From the NCBI GenBank assembly GCA_016934645.1, contig JAFGSL010000163.1, positions 1 through 42,552 of the forward strand: a stretch of 42,552 nucleotides of DNA, in the 5' to 3' direction. The translations under genes were made by a program, and so were the position numbers. Within the stretch, counting starts at the first letter, position 1. Every line of letters begins with the position of its first letter. Positions 16,240-23,268 of the stretch are shown piece after piece. Source of the stretch: Anaerolineae bacterium (lineage in GTDB: Bacteria; Chloroflexota; Anaerolineae; B4-G1; SLSP01). The notes under the pieces were generated by a model that made no database searches, was not told the DNA's origin, and worked only from the letters and a program-made list of their open reading frames with translations.

Positions 16240-16241
16240 CT

Positions 16242-16252
16242 GTTGGGCGCGC
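16242..16252 (+). other. Integron-cassette 5' boundary (GTTGGGC core)
   Basis: GTTGGGC (G^TTRRRY consensus) begins here, three bases after the larC remnant. The 11 bases GTTGGGCGCGC are the exact reverse complement of GCGCGCCCAAC at 16726-16736. In integron cassettes the start of the cassette completes the R' arm, which pairs with R'' of the same cassette's attC, so this match is the expected signature. Confidence 0.6.
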
Positions 16253-16263
16253 CAGAGGTGTCA

Positions 16264-16716
16264 ATGTCTGACAACTATCTGAGACTGATACCAAAAGTGC
16301 CTGAGTTCGTGCCAAATCCAAAGGCATCAGCACAGGCAGTCTCAACTCTTCAAAACCTTGCGCCACTTGCGGAGGAGGTAAAGGCAAGTGTCACTGAGAC
16401 AATCAACTTTATCGACCAGGGCAGCAACTTTGAGAGAGTTCTCTGTCCAAAATGCGGGGCGGAACTGAACGAATGGTGGATCGAAGAGATGGACAAAGCT
16501 TGGAAAAACCACTTTGCCAATCTCCTAACGAATACTCCGTGCTGCGGGACGACACTCTCGCTAAACGACCTAGAATATCAATGGCCTGCGGGATTCTCTC
16601 GGTATGTTCTTGAGGCACGCAATCCTTCGCTAGAAAGAGGCTTGGAGCCTGCTCAAGTCGCTCAGTTGGAGAGCATCTTGGGATGTAGGTTGCGTCAAGT
16701 ATTGGTGCATTACTAA
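16264..16716 (+). CDS. Hypothetical zinc-ribbon protein in an integron-cassette-like unit
   Basis: Not a gene I recognise. The 150-residue product has an N-terminal helical part (MSDNYLRLIPKVPEFVPNPK onward) and a probable zinc ribbon: VLCPKCGAELNEWWIEEMD, then about 25 residues on TPCCGTTLSLNDL, giving four cysteines in two pairs. The C-terminal part ends GCRLRQVLVHY. ATG 16264 follows AGAGGTGTCA; the longer frame from 16243 would cross the cassette boundary. The gene sits 12 bases inside the GTTGGGCGCGC boundary and stops 10 bases before GCGCGCCCAAC, the tight packing usual for integron cassettes. No integrase is in the window. Confidence 0.7.
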   Translation: MSDNYLRLIPKVPEFVPNPKASAQAVSTLQNLAPLAEEVKASVTETINFIDQGSNFERVLCPKCGAELNEWWIEEMDKAWKNHFANLLTNTPCCGTTLSLNDLEYQWPAGFSRYVLEARNPSLERGLEPAQVAQLESILGCRLRQVLVHY

Positions 16717-16725
16717 TCTGTTGTA

Positions 16726-16860
16726 GCGCGCCCAACACTCGCTGGAACCAACAACGCCTGTCGGCGCTTGTTGTATCGCGGTCTTTTGGTTTGCTGGCAT
16801 ACTTGCCCAGAATGGTGGTTCCGCCCATCCGGCGCTGCAGTTCAAGCTTTTTCGTTAACT
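16726..16860 (+). other. Candidate attC recombination site
   Basis: It starts GCGCGCCCAAC (R'' RYYYAAC), then CGCTGGAAC (L''-like). An internal hairpin CAACAACGCC/GGCGCTTGTTG follows, and GGAACC (16744-16749) can pair with GGTTCC (16817-16822). Near the end is GTTCAAGC (L'-like), then GTTAAC at 16854. The left arm is strong. The right core GTTAACT fits G^TTRRRY poorly, so the 3' boundary is uncertain or the site is decayed. Confidence 0.5.
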
Positions 16861-16896
16861 GTGCTGTCTGCAGTAGTGGGAAACTCAGCAGTAGCA

Positions 16897-16921
16897 GCCC
16901 AACCAATGCTGCAACCGACAC
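16897..16921 (+). other. Second attC-like left arm
   Basis: GCCCAAC (16897-16903) followed by CAATGCTGCAACCGAC closely resembles the left half of many attC sites. No matching cassette start or right arm was found, so it may be a remnant of a longer array. The 302-bp gap 16717-17017 otherwise holds the candidate attC and a word repeat; the small ORF at 16768-16968 is probably only attC DNA read in frame. Confidence 0.4.
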
Positions 16922-17008
16922 ATGCTGAACACGGAATCGTGGATCTGGCGATTCCCTTGAAGCTGTAAACCAGGGCGGGATTTATACCGTGCTACACCAG
17001 CACCAAGT

Positions 17009-17034
17009 ATCGAGCTTCTAGCTTCCAGCTTCCA
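17009..17034. repeat. Word-like repeat (agcttcc family) at the ecfA stop codon
   Basis: The words cgagcttct, agcttcc, agcttcc and agcc repeat in tandem. On the minus strand they encode the last residues LEAGS and the TAG stop (17018-17020) of the fused ATPase gene, then run on into the 3' flank. Confidence 0.6.
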
Positions 17035-18649
17035 GCCCTGCCAGTGCATCTCCCACAGTGAGCCAATCGCTATCGGGAAATAGTTGCGCGATCTGCGGCG
17101 TGAACGTGGGCGACGCGCGCAGCACCTCGGCGGGATTTCCATGAGCCACGATTTCCCCCTGATCCATTACCACCACGCGGTCGGCAGCCTCCGCGACCAG
17201 TTCCACATCGTGTGTGACGAGCAGGATCGCCAGCCCCGCCGCGCGCCAGTCGCGCAGGAGATCGAGCAATTGCGCTTTGGCCTGATAGTCCAGTCCGCGC
17301 GTGGGTTCGTCCAACAGGAGCGCACCCGGTTGCGTGACCATAATCGCGCCCAACGCGACGCGCTGCCGCTCGCCTACACTCAGGTCGCGGGGATAGCGCG
17401 GCGCTTTGTCCGCCAATCCCAGGCGTTCGAGCAACGTCTCAGGCGCGATAGGCGCATTTTCCGGCGCGATGCCGTGGTTGCGCAGCGTGATGTGCAGTTC
17501 GTCCAGGACCGTGTCGGCGAAGAGCAGCGCGTTGGGATCCTGGGGCAAATATCCCACCCGGCGGCACACGTCGGCGACGTCGCTTTTGGCAATGCTGCGC
17601 CCTTCCACGAGCACGTTCCCGCGACGCAGGCGCAACAGCCCGACGAGGCTCTTGAGCAGCGTCGTCTTTCCCGCGCCGTTGCGTCCCAGCAACGCGACGA
17701 TTTCTCCCGGATACAGCGCCACGTCCAGCCCGTGCAACACCGCCGTCGGCCCGTAGGCTACTTCCACTCCACGTACTTCGATAACAGGATGAATTGCTGG
17801 CGCATCAGCCCTCGCTGCAATCATCGCCGAAGGCTGGTGGCTGATGGCTGACAGCTGACGGCTAAACGCCAATCCCTCTTCGATCGTCAGTGGCAGTGGC
17901 GACCAACCAAGCGCCTGTGCCAGGGCCTGCAAGGGCGGCAGCAATGGCACGTGGGGCAAGATATCGCGAGGCGGGCCGGCGATCACGGGCGTATCGTCAT
18001 CGGGCAAATAGATCACCTGATCCACGAAGGGCAGGATGCGCTCCAGGCGATGTTCCACCAGCACGACCGTCAACCCATGGCTCTTGTTCAGCCGGACGAG
18101 CGCATCCAGCAATTCCGCCGCCGACTGCGGATCTAGTTGCGAAGTGGGTTCGTCAAGCGCCAGAATGCGGGGCTGTAGCGCCAATGCGGAAGCAAGGGCG
18201 ACGCGCTGTTTTTCGCCACCGGAGAGCGTGTCCAGCTTGCGCTGGCGCAGCGACGTCAAGGTCAGCAACTCAAGAACGTCGGCAACGTGCGCGTGCATCT
18301 CTTCCGGCGGGATGGCGGCGTTTTCCATGGCGAAGGCGATTTCGTCTTCCACACGATCCATGACGAACTGCGTTTCCGGATCCTGGAAGACAAAGCCGAC
18401 GACCTGGCTCAACGTCCGAGGCCCGGCGGCGACGGGATCAAATCCGGCGACGTTGACATGCCCGCGCAGCACCCCGCCGCTGAAATGGGGAACCAGTCCA
18501 TTGAGACAGCGCAGCAGCGTGGACTTGCCCGCGCCGGAACTCCCCATCACCAGGACAAACGCGCCGTCGGGGATGGATAGACTCACGTCGCGCAGTGCGG
18601 GACGCGTGGCGTCCGGGTAGGTGTATGTCACATGCTCAAAATGGATCAT
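17018..18649 (-). CDS. Fused energy-coupling factor double ATPase (EcfA-EcfA', CbiO family)
   Basis: Cytoplasmic ATPase of an ECF importer with two complete ABC domains in one chain. Domain 1 (about residues 1-235) has Walker [18 protein letters not shown] signature and [11 protein letters not shown]; domain 2 (about 295-535) has Walker [18 protein letters not shown] and [11 protein letters not shown]. Each also shows the Q-loop ([18 protein letters not shown]). EcfA1 and EcfA2 are often separate genes; here they are joined by a linker with [13 protein letters not shown], encoded by repeat DNA. Start ATG 18649 after GTGAGGACCG. Last gene of the cobalamin-riboswitch operon, 43 bp after ecfT. 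Confidence 0.93.
   Translation of the reverse strand: MIHFEHVTYTYPDATRPALRDVSLSIPDGAFVLVMGSSGAGKSTLLRCLNGLVPHFSGGVLRGHVNVAGFDPVAAGPRTLSQVVGFVFQDPETQFVMDRVEDEIAFAMENAAIPPEEMHAHVADVLELLTLTSLRQRKLDTLSGGEKQRVALASALALQPRILALDEPTSQLDPQSAAELLDALVRLNKSHGLTVVLVEHRLERILPFVDQVIYLPDDDTPVIAGPPRDILPHVPLLPPLQALAQALGWSPLPLTIEEGLAFSRQLSAISHQPSAMIAARADAPAIHPVIEVRGVEVAYGPTAVLHGLDVALYPGEIVALLGRNGAGKTTLLKSLVGLLRLRRGNVLVEGRSIAKSDVADVCRRVGYLPQDPNALLFADTVLDELHITLRNHGIAPENAPIAPETLLERLGLADKAPRYPRDLSVGERQRVALGAIMVTQPGALLLDEPTRGLDYQAKAQLLDLLRDWRAAGLAILLVTHDVELVAEAADRVVVMDQGEIVAHGNPAEVLRASPTFTPQIAQLFPDSDWLTVGDALAGLEAGS
17828..17866. repeat. Word-like repeat translated in the ecfA domain linker
   Basis: The words ggctggtggctgatggctgacagctgacggcta repeat a gctga/ggctg unit. 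They are read in frame on the minus strand as [12 protein letters not shown] between the two ABC domains. The same family lies at the YitT stop codon (2607-2637). Confidence 0.65.
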
Positions 18650-18692
18650 CGGTCCTCACTGGTCGTGGCGCAGGCGAGACGCCCGCGCTACT

Positions 18693-19718
18693 TCAAAGCG
18701 GGTCATCACGACCCCCGATCACCAGCGCCGGGAGCAGAAAGCCGAGTAAGGCCGTTCCTGTCAGTGTGTCGAAGGCAGGCCAGGTCAAGGCAGGATAGGG
18801 GTTGTAGGTCCGCGTCGCTCCTCCCCAAAACAAAAATGCTGCCACGGCAACGAGCGCACCGCCGGTCACGAGCCATTCCCGGTAGCCCCAGGGCGCACAC
18901 CGGTACGTCGTGTGCGGGATACTGCGCCCGGTCAGCCAGAGCGTCCCCACAATCGCGATGCTGCCGGTGACGATGAGCAAAAATCCCCAGAACACCTGCT
19001 GCCACGCAGTCAGCAGTCCGCCGCTCAGGATGGCGAGTAATCCTACGACAGAGACAACTTGCGTACGACCCGTATGCGTCGTCTCGCCCTCATCGGCGAA
19101 GCCACGTGACGCCATGGCCTCGGCCAGCTGCAGCGCGCGCTCTAATCCCCCGGTGAGCAGCGGCATAAATAGCGGCAGCCAGTCGCGCAGACGCCGCATC
19201 CGGTGCCCGCGGATAGCCTGTGCCTCGCGAATCTGCTGCATCTGGCGCAACGTAGCCGGCGCGAAGGTCACGGCGATGGAGGCAACGACTGCCACCGGGT
19301 AAAGCGCGCGCGGGATGAAGCGGATCAAGTCGCGCACGGGCACGGCAAGATTGAGCACAGTGAACGCGGTGAAAAGCGCCGTCAACACCAGGCCGTTGAG
19401 CGCACCATAGACGAGCGCTTCGGCGGTGATGGGCCCGCCGATCAAGGGCCACGTCGTAGGGATGGCGAGTAGAACGGTGTCTCCCACGCGCGAGAGCAGC
19501 GCGTTGAGGAGCGCCGCAAGCGGGATCACGTAGAGTGCAAAGCGTCCCGGGGCGAGAGGCGTGGCGGACGTCTCGCCGGGGTGGCGGATGGCGCGTGCAG
19601 TCATTATGAACGCCGCCAGCGCGAGCGTGAGATACAGCGGATTGCGCGTCGTCGAGACAGCGACCAGCGCGGCGCTGAGCCAGGCAAACCAGGCGGCGGC
19701 GTGGAGCATCTTTCTCAC
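18693..19718 (-). CDS. ecfT: ECF transporter T component (EcfT/CbiQ family)
   Basis: Transmembrane coupling subunit that links the substrate-binding S component to the ATPases. About six or more hydrophobic helices, and the two Ala-Arg-Gly-type coupling motifs AQAIRGHRMRRLRDWLP and AEAMASRGFAD, which touch the ATPase grooves. Length 341 is somewhat long, with extra C-terminal helices. GTG 19718 is chosen because it overlaps the TGA of the S-component gene (GTGA, 4 bp); ATG 19709 is the alternative. Its place in a riboswitch-controlled set points to cobalamin uptake. Confidence 0.88.
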   Translation of the reverse strand: MRKMLHAAAWFAWLSAALVAVSTTRNPLYLTLALAAFIMTARAIRHPGETSATPLAPGRFALYVIPLAALLNALLSRVGDTVLLAIPTTWPLIGGPITAEALVYGALNGLVLTALFTAFTVLNLAVPVRDLIRFIPRALYPVAVVASIAVTFAPATLRQMQQIREAQAIRGHRMRRLRDWLPLFMPLLTGGLERALQLAEAMASRGFADEGETTHTGRTQVVSVVGLLAILSGGLLTAWQQVFWGFLLIVTGSIAIVGTLWLTGRSIPHTTYRCAPWGYREWLVTGGALVAVAAFLFWGGATRTYNPYPALTWPAFDTLTGTALLGFLLPALVIGGRDDPL

Positions 19719-20509
19719 ACCGCCTGGGGCCGGTACGTGAAGCTGAAGCGTTTGTGGAACCGGCGCAGCACGTGCAGTGTCGGCGCGCCGAACGCCAGGG
19801 TCAGCGCGACGTTACCGAATCCGCGCGCCATGTCCCACACCAGGGACGTCGTCACGTAAAAAACGCTGTACTGGCGGAGGGTCTCCCGGAACATCGCCGG
19901 CATCAGCGCGCCGGGTCCGACGATGAAGGCCCAGGAGGACAAATTCAGCAGCGCGCCGTAGAGCAGTCCCCAACCCAATCCAAACAACGCCAGCAGCGCG
20001 ATCTCAGACCAGCGCCCTTCGACGCGCAACCAACGGGTCAACGGGCGCAGCAGCGGCGACGAAAGCCCCACCCATCCGGCGGTGAGCATCTGGTAGGGCA
20101 GCCACGGCCCCACACCGCCGGTGATCAGCGCCGAAACGAGCAGTGTCAGCGCGCCGAGCAGAAAACCGAAGCGCCCGCCGTACACGTAGCCGGTCACGAT
20201 GATGAGGAAGAAGATGGGACTGAAGCCGCCCGGTCCGGGGATGGCGACCTCGGCGAAACGCAGCGCGGCATTCATCGCCGTGAGAATACCCAACAGCGCG
20301 ACGAACTTGGCATTCACCGCATCGCCCTGCACTTCGAGCAACAAAGCGACGAAACTCAGGCCCACTACGAAAGCGAGCAGCAAGGGCGTGCTCGCCGCCT
20401 GGCCAGATGTCACAACAGGATACAGGAAGGCCAGCAACCCGATGGCAGCGGTCAACGCGTAGATGAGCGCACGCAGGAGACGGCGTACCGCCTTCAAGAA
20501 ACGGCGCAT
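19715..20509 (-). CDS. ECF transporter S component, probable cobalamin binder (CbrT-like)
   Basis: Membrane substrate-binding subunit. About six hydrophobic helices, with signatures QGDAVNAKFVALLGILTAMNAALRF, PGPGGFSPIFFLIIVTGYVYG and GPWLPYQMLTAGWVG, typical of S components of the CbrT/cobalamin type. Product about 264 residues. The frame extends far upstream to 20971, but that part is low-complexity antisense of the DUF4430 gene; ATG 20509, five bases after that gene's stop, is preferred although its ribosome-binding site is weak. Substrate is inferred from the operon's cobalamin riboswitch and the intrinsic-factor-like neighbours. Confidence 0.85.
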   Translation of the reverse strand: MRRFLKAVRRLLRALIYALTAAIGLLAFLYPVVTSGQAASTPLLLAFVVGLSFVALLLEVQGDAVNAKFVALLGILTAMNAALRFAEVAIPGPGGFSPIFFLIIVTGYVYGGRFGFLLGALTLLVSALITGGVGPWLPYQMLTAGWVGLSSPLLRPLTRWLRVEGRWSEIALLALFGLGWGLLYGALLNLSSWAFIVGPGALMPAMFRETLRQYSVFYVTTSLVWDMARGFGNVALTLAFGAPTLHVLRRFHKRFSFTYRPQAV

Positions 20510-20513
20510 CCCA

Positions 20514-21410
20514 TTACCGCTTTCGTTTGAGTAACGCAAGCCCGACAATGGAAACCAGGAGCAGAGCGTAGGGAATGTATTGGAGAAGCGGGCTTGGCGC
20601 ACGACGAACAGCAGACGCTGGCGAGGCAGCGATGGGGAAGGCGAGGGAGTAAGTGGAGGGGGTAGATGAGGGGGTGAGGGAGAGAGAGGACGACAAGGCG
20701 GTTGCCGTAGGCATAGGCGTGTCGGAAGCTGTGGCCGTTGGCGTGGAGGATGCAATCGCTGTCGACGTAGCAGTGGATGTTGCGGGGGCTGGTGTAGGCG
20801 ATGCCGGCGGCGCTGTTGGCGTGGGAATCGGTGTCTCAGGCGGAAGTGGCGTGGCGGTCGGCGCAGTGGTGGGTGGCACCTCTGGCACAACGGATGCGGA
20901 TTCTGCGCTGCAGATCGCATCGAAGGTGAGGGCGGGCGGGGGAGCGGAACCGTCTCCCCATACCCAGCCATCGATATCGCCGTTCCCTACCGTCCACGTG
21001 GCGGCGCCCATACCGGAGTAAGCCCACGAGCCGTCCGTATTGCGGTGGAAGTAATTCCAGTAGGTGCAGGGCGTGTTCTTACACTGGCAGAAGCAGTCGT
21101 TGGCGGAACAGCCTTCGCTGTTGATCGTGCAGACTGCCGATCCCATGGGGCCGGTATTGGCGTCCACCGACAGACCGGAGCGTTGCAGCAAAGCCACGCC
21201 GGAGATGCGATCCTCGGTGAATGTCACACAGCGCGTCAGCACGCGCCCATCACCGTGGACGACGATCAACCCCGCGCGATTTGTTCCACCTTCCTGTGCG
21301 CCTGCACTTCGCGGCATCACCAAGAGAAGGAGACACAGGAACAAAATGCCAACTACTGATCGCGTATTGGCCTTTCCTCTACTTTGTTTCTTACCCCTTG
21401 CTTCCCGCAT
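20514..21410 (-). CDS. Surface-anchored DUF4430 (intrinsic-factor C-domain-like) protein
   Basis: Exported protein: signal helix at about residues 18-38 ending SAGA; DUF4430 domain at about 48-170 with SGVALLQRSGLSVD, a Cys-rich stretch CSANDCFCQCKNTPC, and GWVWGDGSAPPPALTFDAIC; a Pro/Thr/Ser/Ala stalk of about 80 residues; then a hydrophobic helix and KRKR tail. DUF4430 is the family matching the C-terminal beta domain of animal intrinsic factor and transcobalamin. Start ATG 21410 follows GGGAG. It lies after the barrel-domain gene and before the ECF S gene, so a role in holding cobalamin at the surface is inferred. Confidence 0.85.
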   Translation of the reverse strand: MREARGKKQSRGKANTRSVVGILFLCLLLLVMPRSAGAQEGGTNRAGLIVVHGDGRVLTRCVTFTEDRISGVALLQRSGLSVDANTGPMGSAVCTINSEGCSANDCFCQCKNTPCTYWNYFHRNTDGSWAYSGMGAATWTVGNGDIDGWVWGDGSAPPPALTFDAICSAESASVVPEVPPTTAPTATPLPPETPIPTPTAPPASPTPAPATSTATSTAIASSTPTATASDTPMPTATALSSSLSLTPSSTPSTYSLAFPIAASPASAVRRAPSPLLQYIPYALLLVSIVGLALLKRKR

Positions 21411-21418
21411 CTTTTCTC

Positions 21419-21451
21419 CCTGTCTACCGTTTACCGTCTGCCGTCTACCGC
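21419..21451. repeat. Word-like repeat (taccgtc family) at a stop codon
   Basis: Words of the type gtctacc/gtttacc/gtctgcc repeat four times. On the minus strand the stop TAG (21445-21447) of the LPATG-anchored gene is part of the first word (ggtagacgg), and the repeat fills most of the gap to the DUF4430 gene. Confidence 0.65.
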
Positions 21452-22545
21452 TTTTTCAACACCAATCCTGCGCCCATCATCAGCAAGCCCGTGAAAATCA
21501 GCGCGCTGCCCGGCACCACAAATCCGCCCGTCGCCGGGAGCAACGGAACATCGGAGGGCACAACAGCCGCAATCGCCTGCGGCGCGCGTGCCGCGCCAAC
21601 GACTGCGAGGCTAACCAGGTTCATGCCCTCGGCAGCCTGGACAGCCTGCGCGGAGGCCGCAATGTTTGCGAAAGGCACAGCGGCCTGCCAGTAGTAACCG
21701 CCGCTGGAAGCATCCCACAACGCCAGGAGCGCGCCTAACGGGTCTGTACCGGAGGCAGCCCAGTTGCCCAGCGGCTCGCCAAGCGCGTAAAGCGCCTGCA
21801 CCACAACCGCCGTAGAGTTCGCATCGGTATCTGTGCCCCACGCCGAGGGCTTCTGATACGGGAAACCGCCGTCGGCGTTCTGCATCCGCTGGAGATAGGC
21901 GAGCGCGCTGTAGGCAGTATTTGGCTCCCCCACGGCGACCAATGCCTGGATCGCCAGCGCAGTGGTGTTCGTATCGGCCAAACCGGGTGTTGGCCCACCA
22001 AACAACGACCAAGCACCATCATCGGCGATCTGCGTCTTGAGCAAATCAATGGCGCTCTGAGGGACGGGTTCCCCGGCATTGTGGAGGGCCAGCATCGCAT
22101 AGGCGTGGGCATACAGTGAATCCCCGAAACGGTTGGTGGTCTTGTCCTGGGCCGCCAGCAACGCCTGCACCAGATTCTTGCCGCCGAAGGTGCGCGGGTC
22201 CTGGCCTGTCGCTACGGCGGCGAGCACTGTCCGGCTCAGTCCGGCGGCATCCGTCACGGCACCTTGCTTTACCTGTGTCACCAGATAATCCAACGGTGAA
22301 TTTCCCGCCGGCGAAAGCCATGTACTACAATCCTGCCCGGCTGATGCGGCGGCTAACACTACCTCGGTCGTCGCACCCAGATCTGAACCGTCAACATAGC
22401 CGTTCGTGAAGCCGCCATCCGCCTGTTGAAAACCCCGCAACCAGGTCAATGCAGCCTCATCTTGCGCGTATCTGGCTGCCATTACCGGCACAGCCCAGGT
22501 CAACACCAAGCCGATCACCAATAGTCCCAATCCCAACCTTTTCAT
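21445..22545 (-). CDS. LPATG-anchored prenyltransferase/squalene-oxidase-repeat barrel protein (intrinsic-factor N-domain-like)
   Basis: Exported alpha/alpha-barrel protein. Signal helix at about 1-24 (ending VMAA); then repeated helices with QQADGGF, LYAHAYAMLALHNAG, NTTALAIQALVAVGE, QNADGGFPY and NSTAVVVQALYALGE, the QxxDGGF-type repeats of the prenyltransferase/squalene oxidase class; then LPATGGF, a hydrophobic helix and KKR, a sortase-type anchor. The same barrel type forms the N-terminal domain of animal intrinsic factor. ATG 22545 (GGAGG five bases before; 22548 is also ATG) starts a 366-residue product; the longer frame would run through the terminator. First gene behind the cobalamin riboswitch, so a B12-capture role is inferred. 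Confidence 0.85.
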   Translation of the reverse strand: MKRLGLGLLVIGLVLTWAVPVMAARYAQDEAALTWLRGFQQADGGFTNGYVDGSDLGATTEVVLAAASAGQDCSTWLSPAGNSPLDYLVTQVKQGAVTDAAGLSRTVLAAVATGQDPRTFGGKNLVQALLAAQDKTTNRFGDSLYAHAYAMLALHNAGEPVPQSAIDLLKTQIADDGAWSLFGGPTPGLADTNTTALAIQALVAVGEPNTAYSALAYLQRMQNADGGFPYQKPSAWGTDTDANSTAVVVQALYALGEPLGNWAASGTDPLGALLALWDASSGGYYWQAAVPFANIAASAQAVQAAEGMNLVSLAVVGAARAPQAIAAVVPSDVPLLPATGGFVVPGSALIFTGLLMMGAGLVLKKR

Positions 22546-22579
22546 CATAACCTCCGCGTCTGTGTGATGTGCTACCAAC

Positions 22580-22609
22580 AAAAAATCCCTTGCCTCATGA
22601 GCAAGGGAT
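22580..22609 (-). terminator. Intrinsic terminator of the cobalamin riboswitch
   Basis: The 9-bp stem ATCCCTTGC/GCAAGGGAT (22609-22601 with 22593-22585 on the minus strand, 7-base loop) is followed by six Ts (22585-22580). It lies between the aptamer and the first gene, as expected of a transcriptional expression platform. Confidence 0.88.
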
Positions 22610-22675
22610 AGAGATTCTCCGGTCGCACACTGTACTACGCCGGTCTCACCCCTTGTCGCGAGGGTGTAGCCAAAC

Positions 22676-22819
22676 AAGCTGAGCAGGCGACCTGGCTTGT
22701 GGGCGGCCTGTTAAGGCCCTACCACTTACAGTTGCGCGTCAGCGCCGGACTCCGCGTAAAACACGCGCCACCGGCTTCGCTCTTAGCCCGTCCCATCCGG
22801 GGGTACGGACACTCAGCTC
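22676..22819 (-). promoter_or_regulatory. Cobalamin riboswitch aptamer
   Basis: Read on the minus strand, the order of conserved elements fits the cobalamin family: GAAGCCGGTGG, then GAGTCCGGCGCTGACGCGCA leading into CAACTGTAAG (22733-22725), and AAGCCAGGTCGCCTGC near the 3' end (22698-22683 region). A closing P1 stem forms between GAGCTGAG (22819-22812) and CTCAGCTT (22683-22676), seven Watson-Crick pairs and one G-T. A terminator follows, so cobalamin binding should switch the downstream uptake operon off. Confidence 0.9.
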
Positions 22820-22839
22820 GGAACTATTCAATTTGAAAT

Positions 22840-22867
22840 ATTGTACTGGGTTTGATAAGGGTGTCAA
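22840..22867 (-). promoter_or_regulatory. Sigma70-type promoter of the cobalamin-uptake operon
   Basis: On the minus strand a consensus TTGACA (22867-22862) and TACAAT (22845-22840) are 16 bases apart, with transcription starting about 15 bases before the riboswitch P1 stem. Confidence 0.7.
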
Positions 22868-22893
22868 GCTCGTCTAAACTTTTAGAATCTGAC

Positions 22894-23268
22894 CTACTCC
22901 TTGGTTTCGGCCATACCCATACGTTCAGCCATCATACGGAGCTGGATGAAGCTGGTCGGCTTGAGCAGGACGAGATCGGCCTCCTGATCGAGCATATCCG
23001 CCATACCTGCATCAGCCGTGGTGACCAGGACGCGCGTTTTCTTGAGTCGCTCATCAGCGCGGATTTGGTTCAGAAGCTGATTGCCATCAACGTGTGGGAG
23101 GTTAAGGTCCAAGACAACCACATCGGGACAGACTTCTGTAAGGCGCTGCTGGGCGATGAACCCATCGTAGATGATTTCAGTTTGAAAGCCGCCCGCCTTG
23201 AGTGCCTCAGAGTAAATCGTCGCTAAGTCTTCTTCATCTTCAATAATAAAAGCAAATTTCTCGCTCAT
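22894..23268 (-). CDS. Single-domain response regulator (CheY-like)
   Basis: Receiver domain only, 124 residues. The acidic pair is in FIIEDEEDLA, the phosphoryl-acceptor Asp in VVVLDLNLPHVDG (about residue 54), the Thr in RVLVTTADAG and the Lys in LVLLKPTS. No DNA-binding output domain follows, so it must act by protein contact or as a phosphorelay step. Its ATG overlaps the TGA of the histidine kinase gene (4 bp), making the kinase its likely partner. The cobalamin operon promoter starts 27 bases after its stop; no terminator was seen between. Confidence 0.9.
   Translation of the reverse strand: MSEKFAFIIEDEEDLATIYSEALKAGGFQTEIIYDGFIAQQRLTEVCPDVVVLDLNLPHVDGNQLLNQIRADERLKKTRVLVTTADAGMADMLDQEADLVLLKPTSFIQLRMMAERMGMAETKE

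Noticed and set aside
16768..16968. 66-residue plus-strand ORF after the zinc-ribbon gene
   Set aside because: Covers the candidate attC and the second attC-like arm; better explained as recombination-site DNA read in frame.
20510..20971. N-terminal extension of the ECF S-component frame
   Set aside because: The extension reads a Pro/Arg/Leu low-complexity tract antisense-frame to the DUF4430 stalk; the S-component fold begins at ATG 20509.
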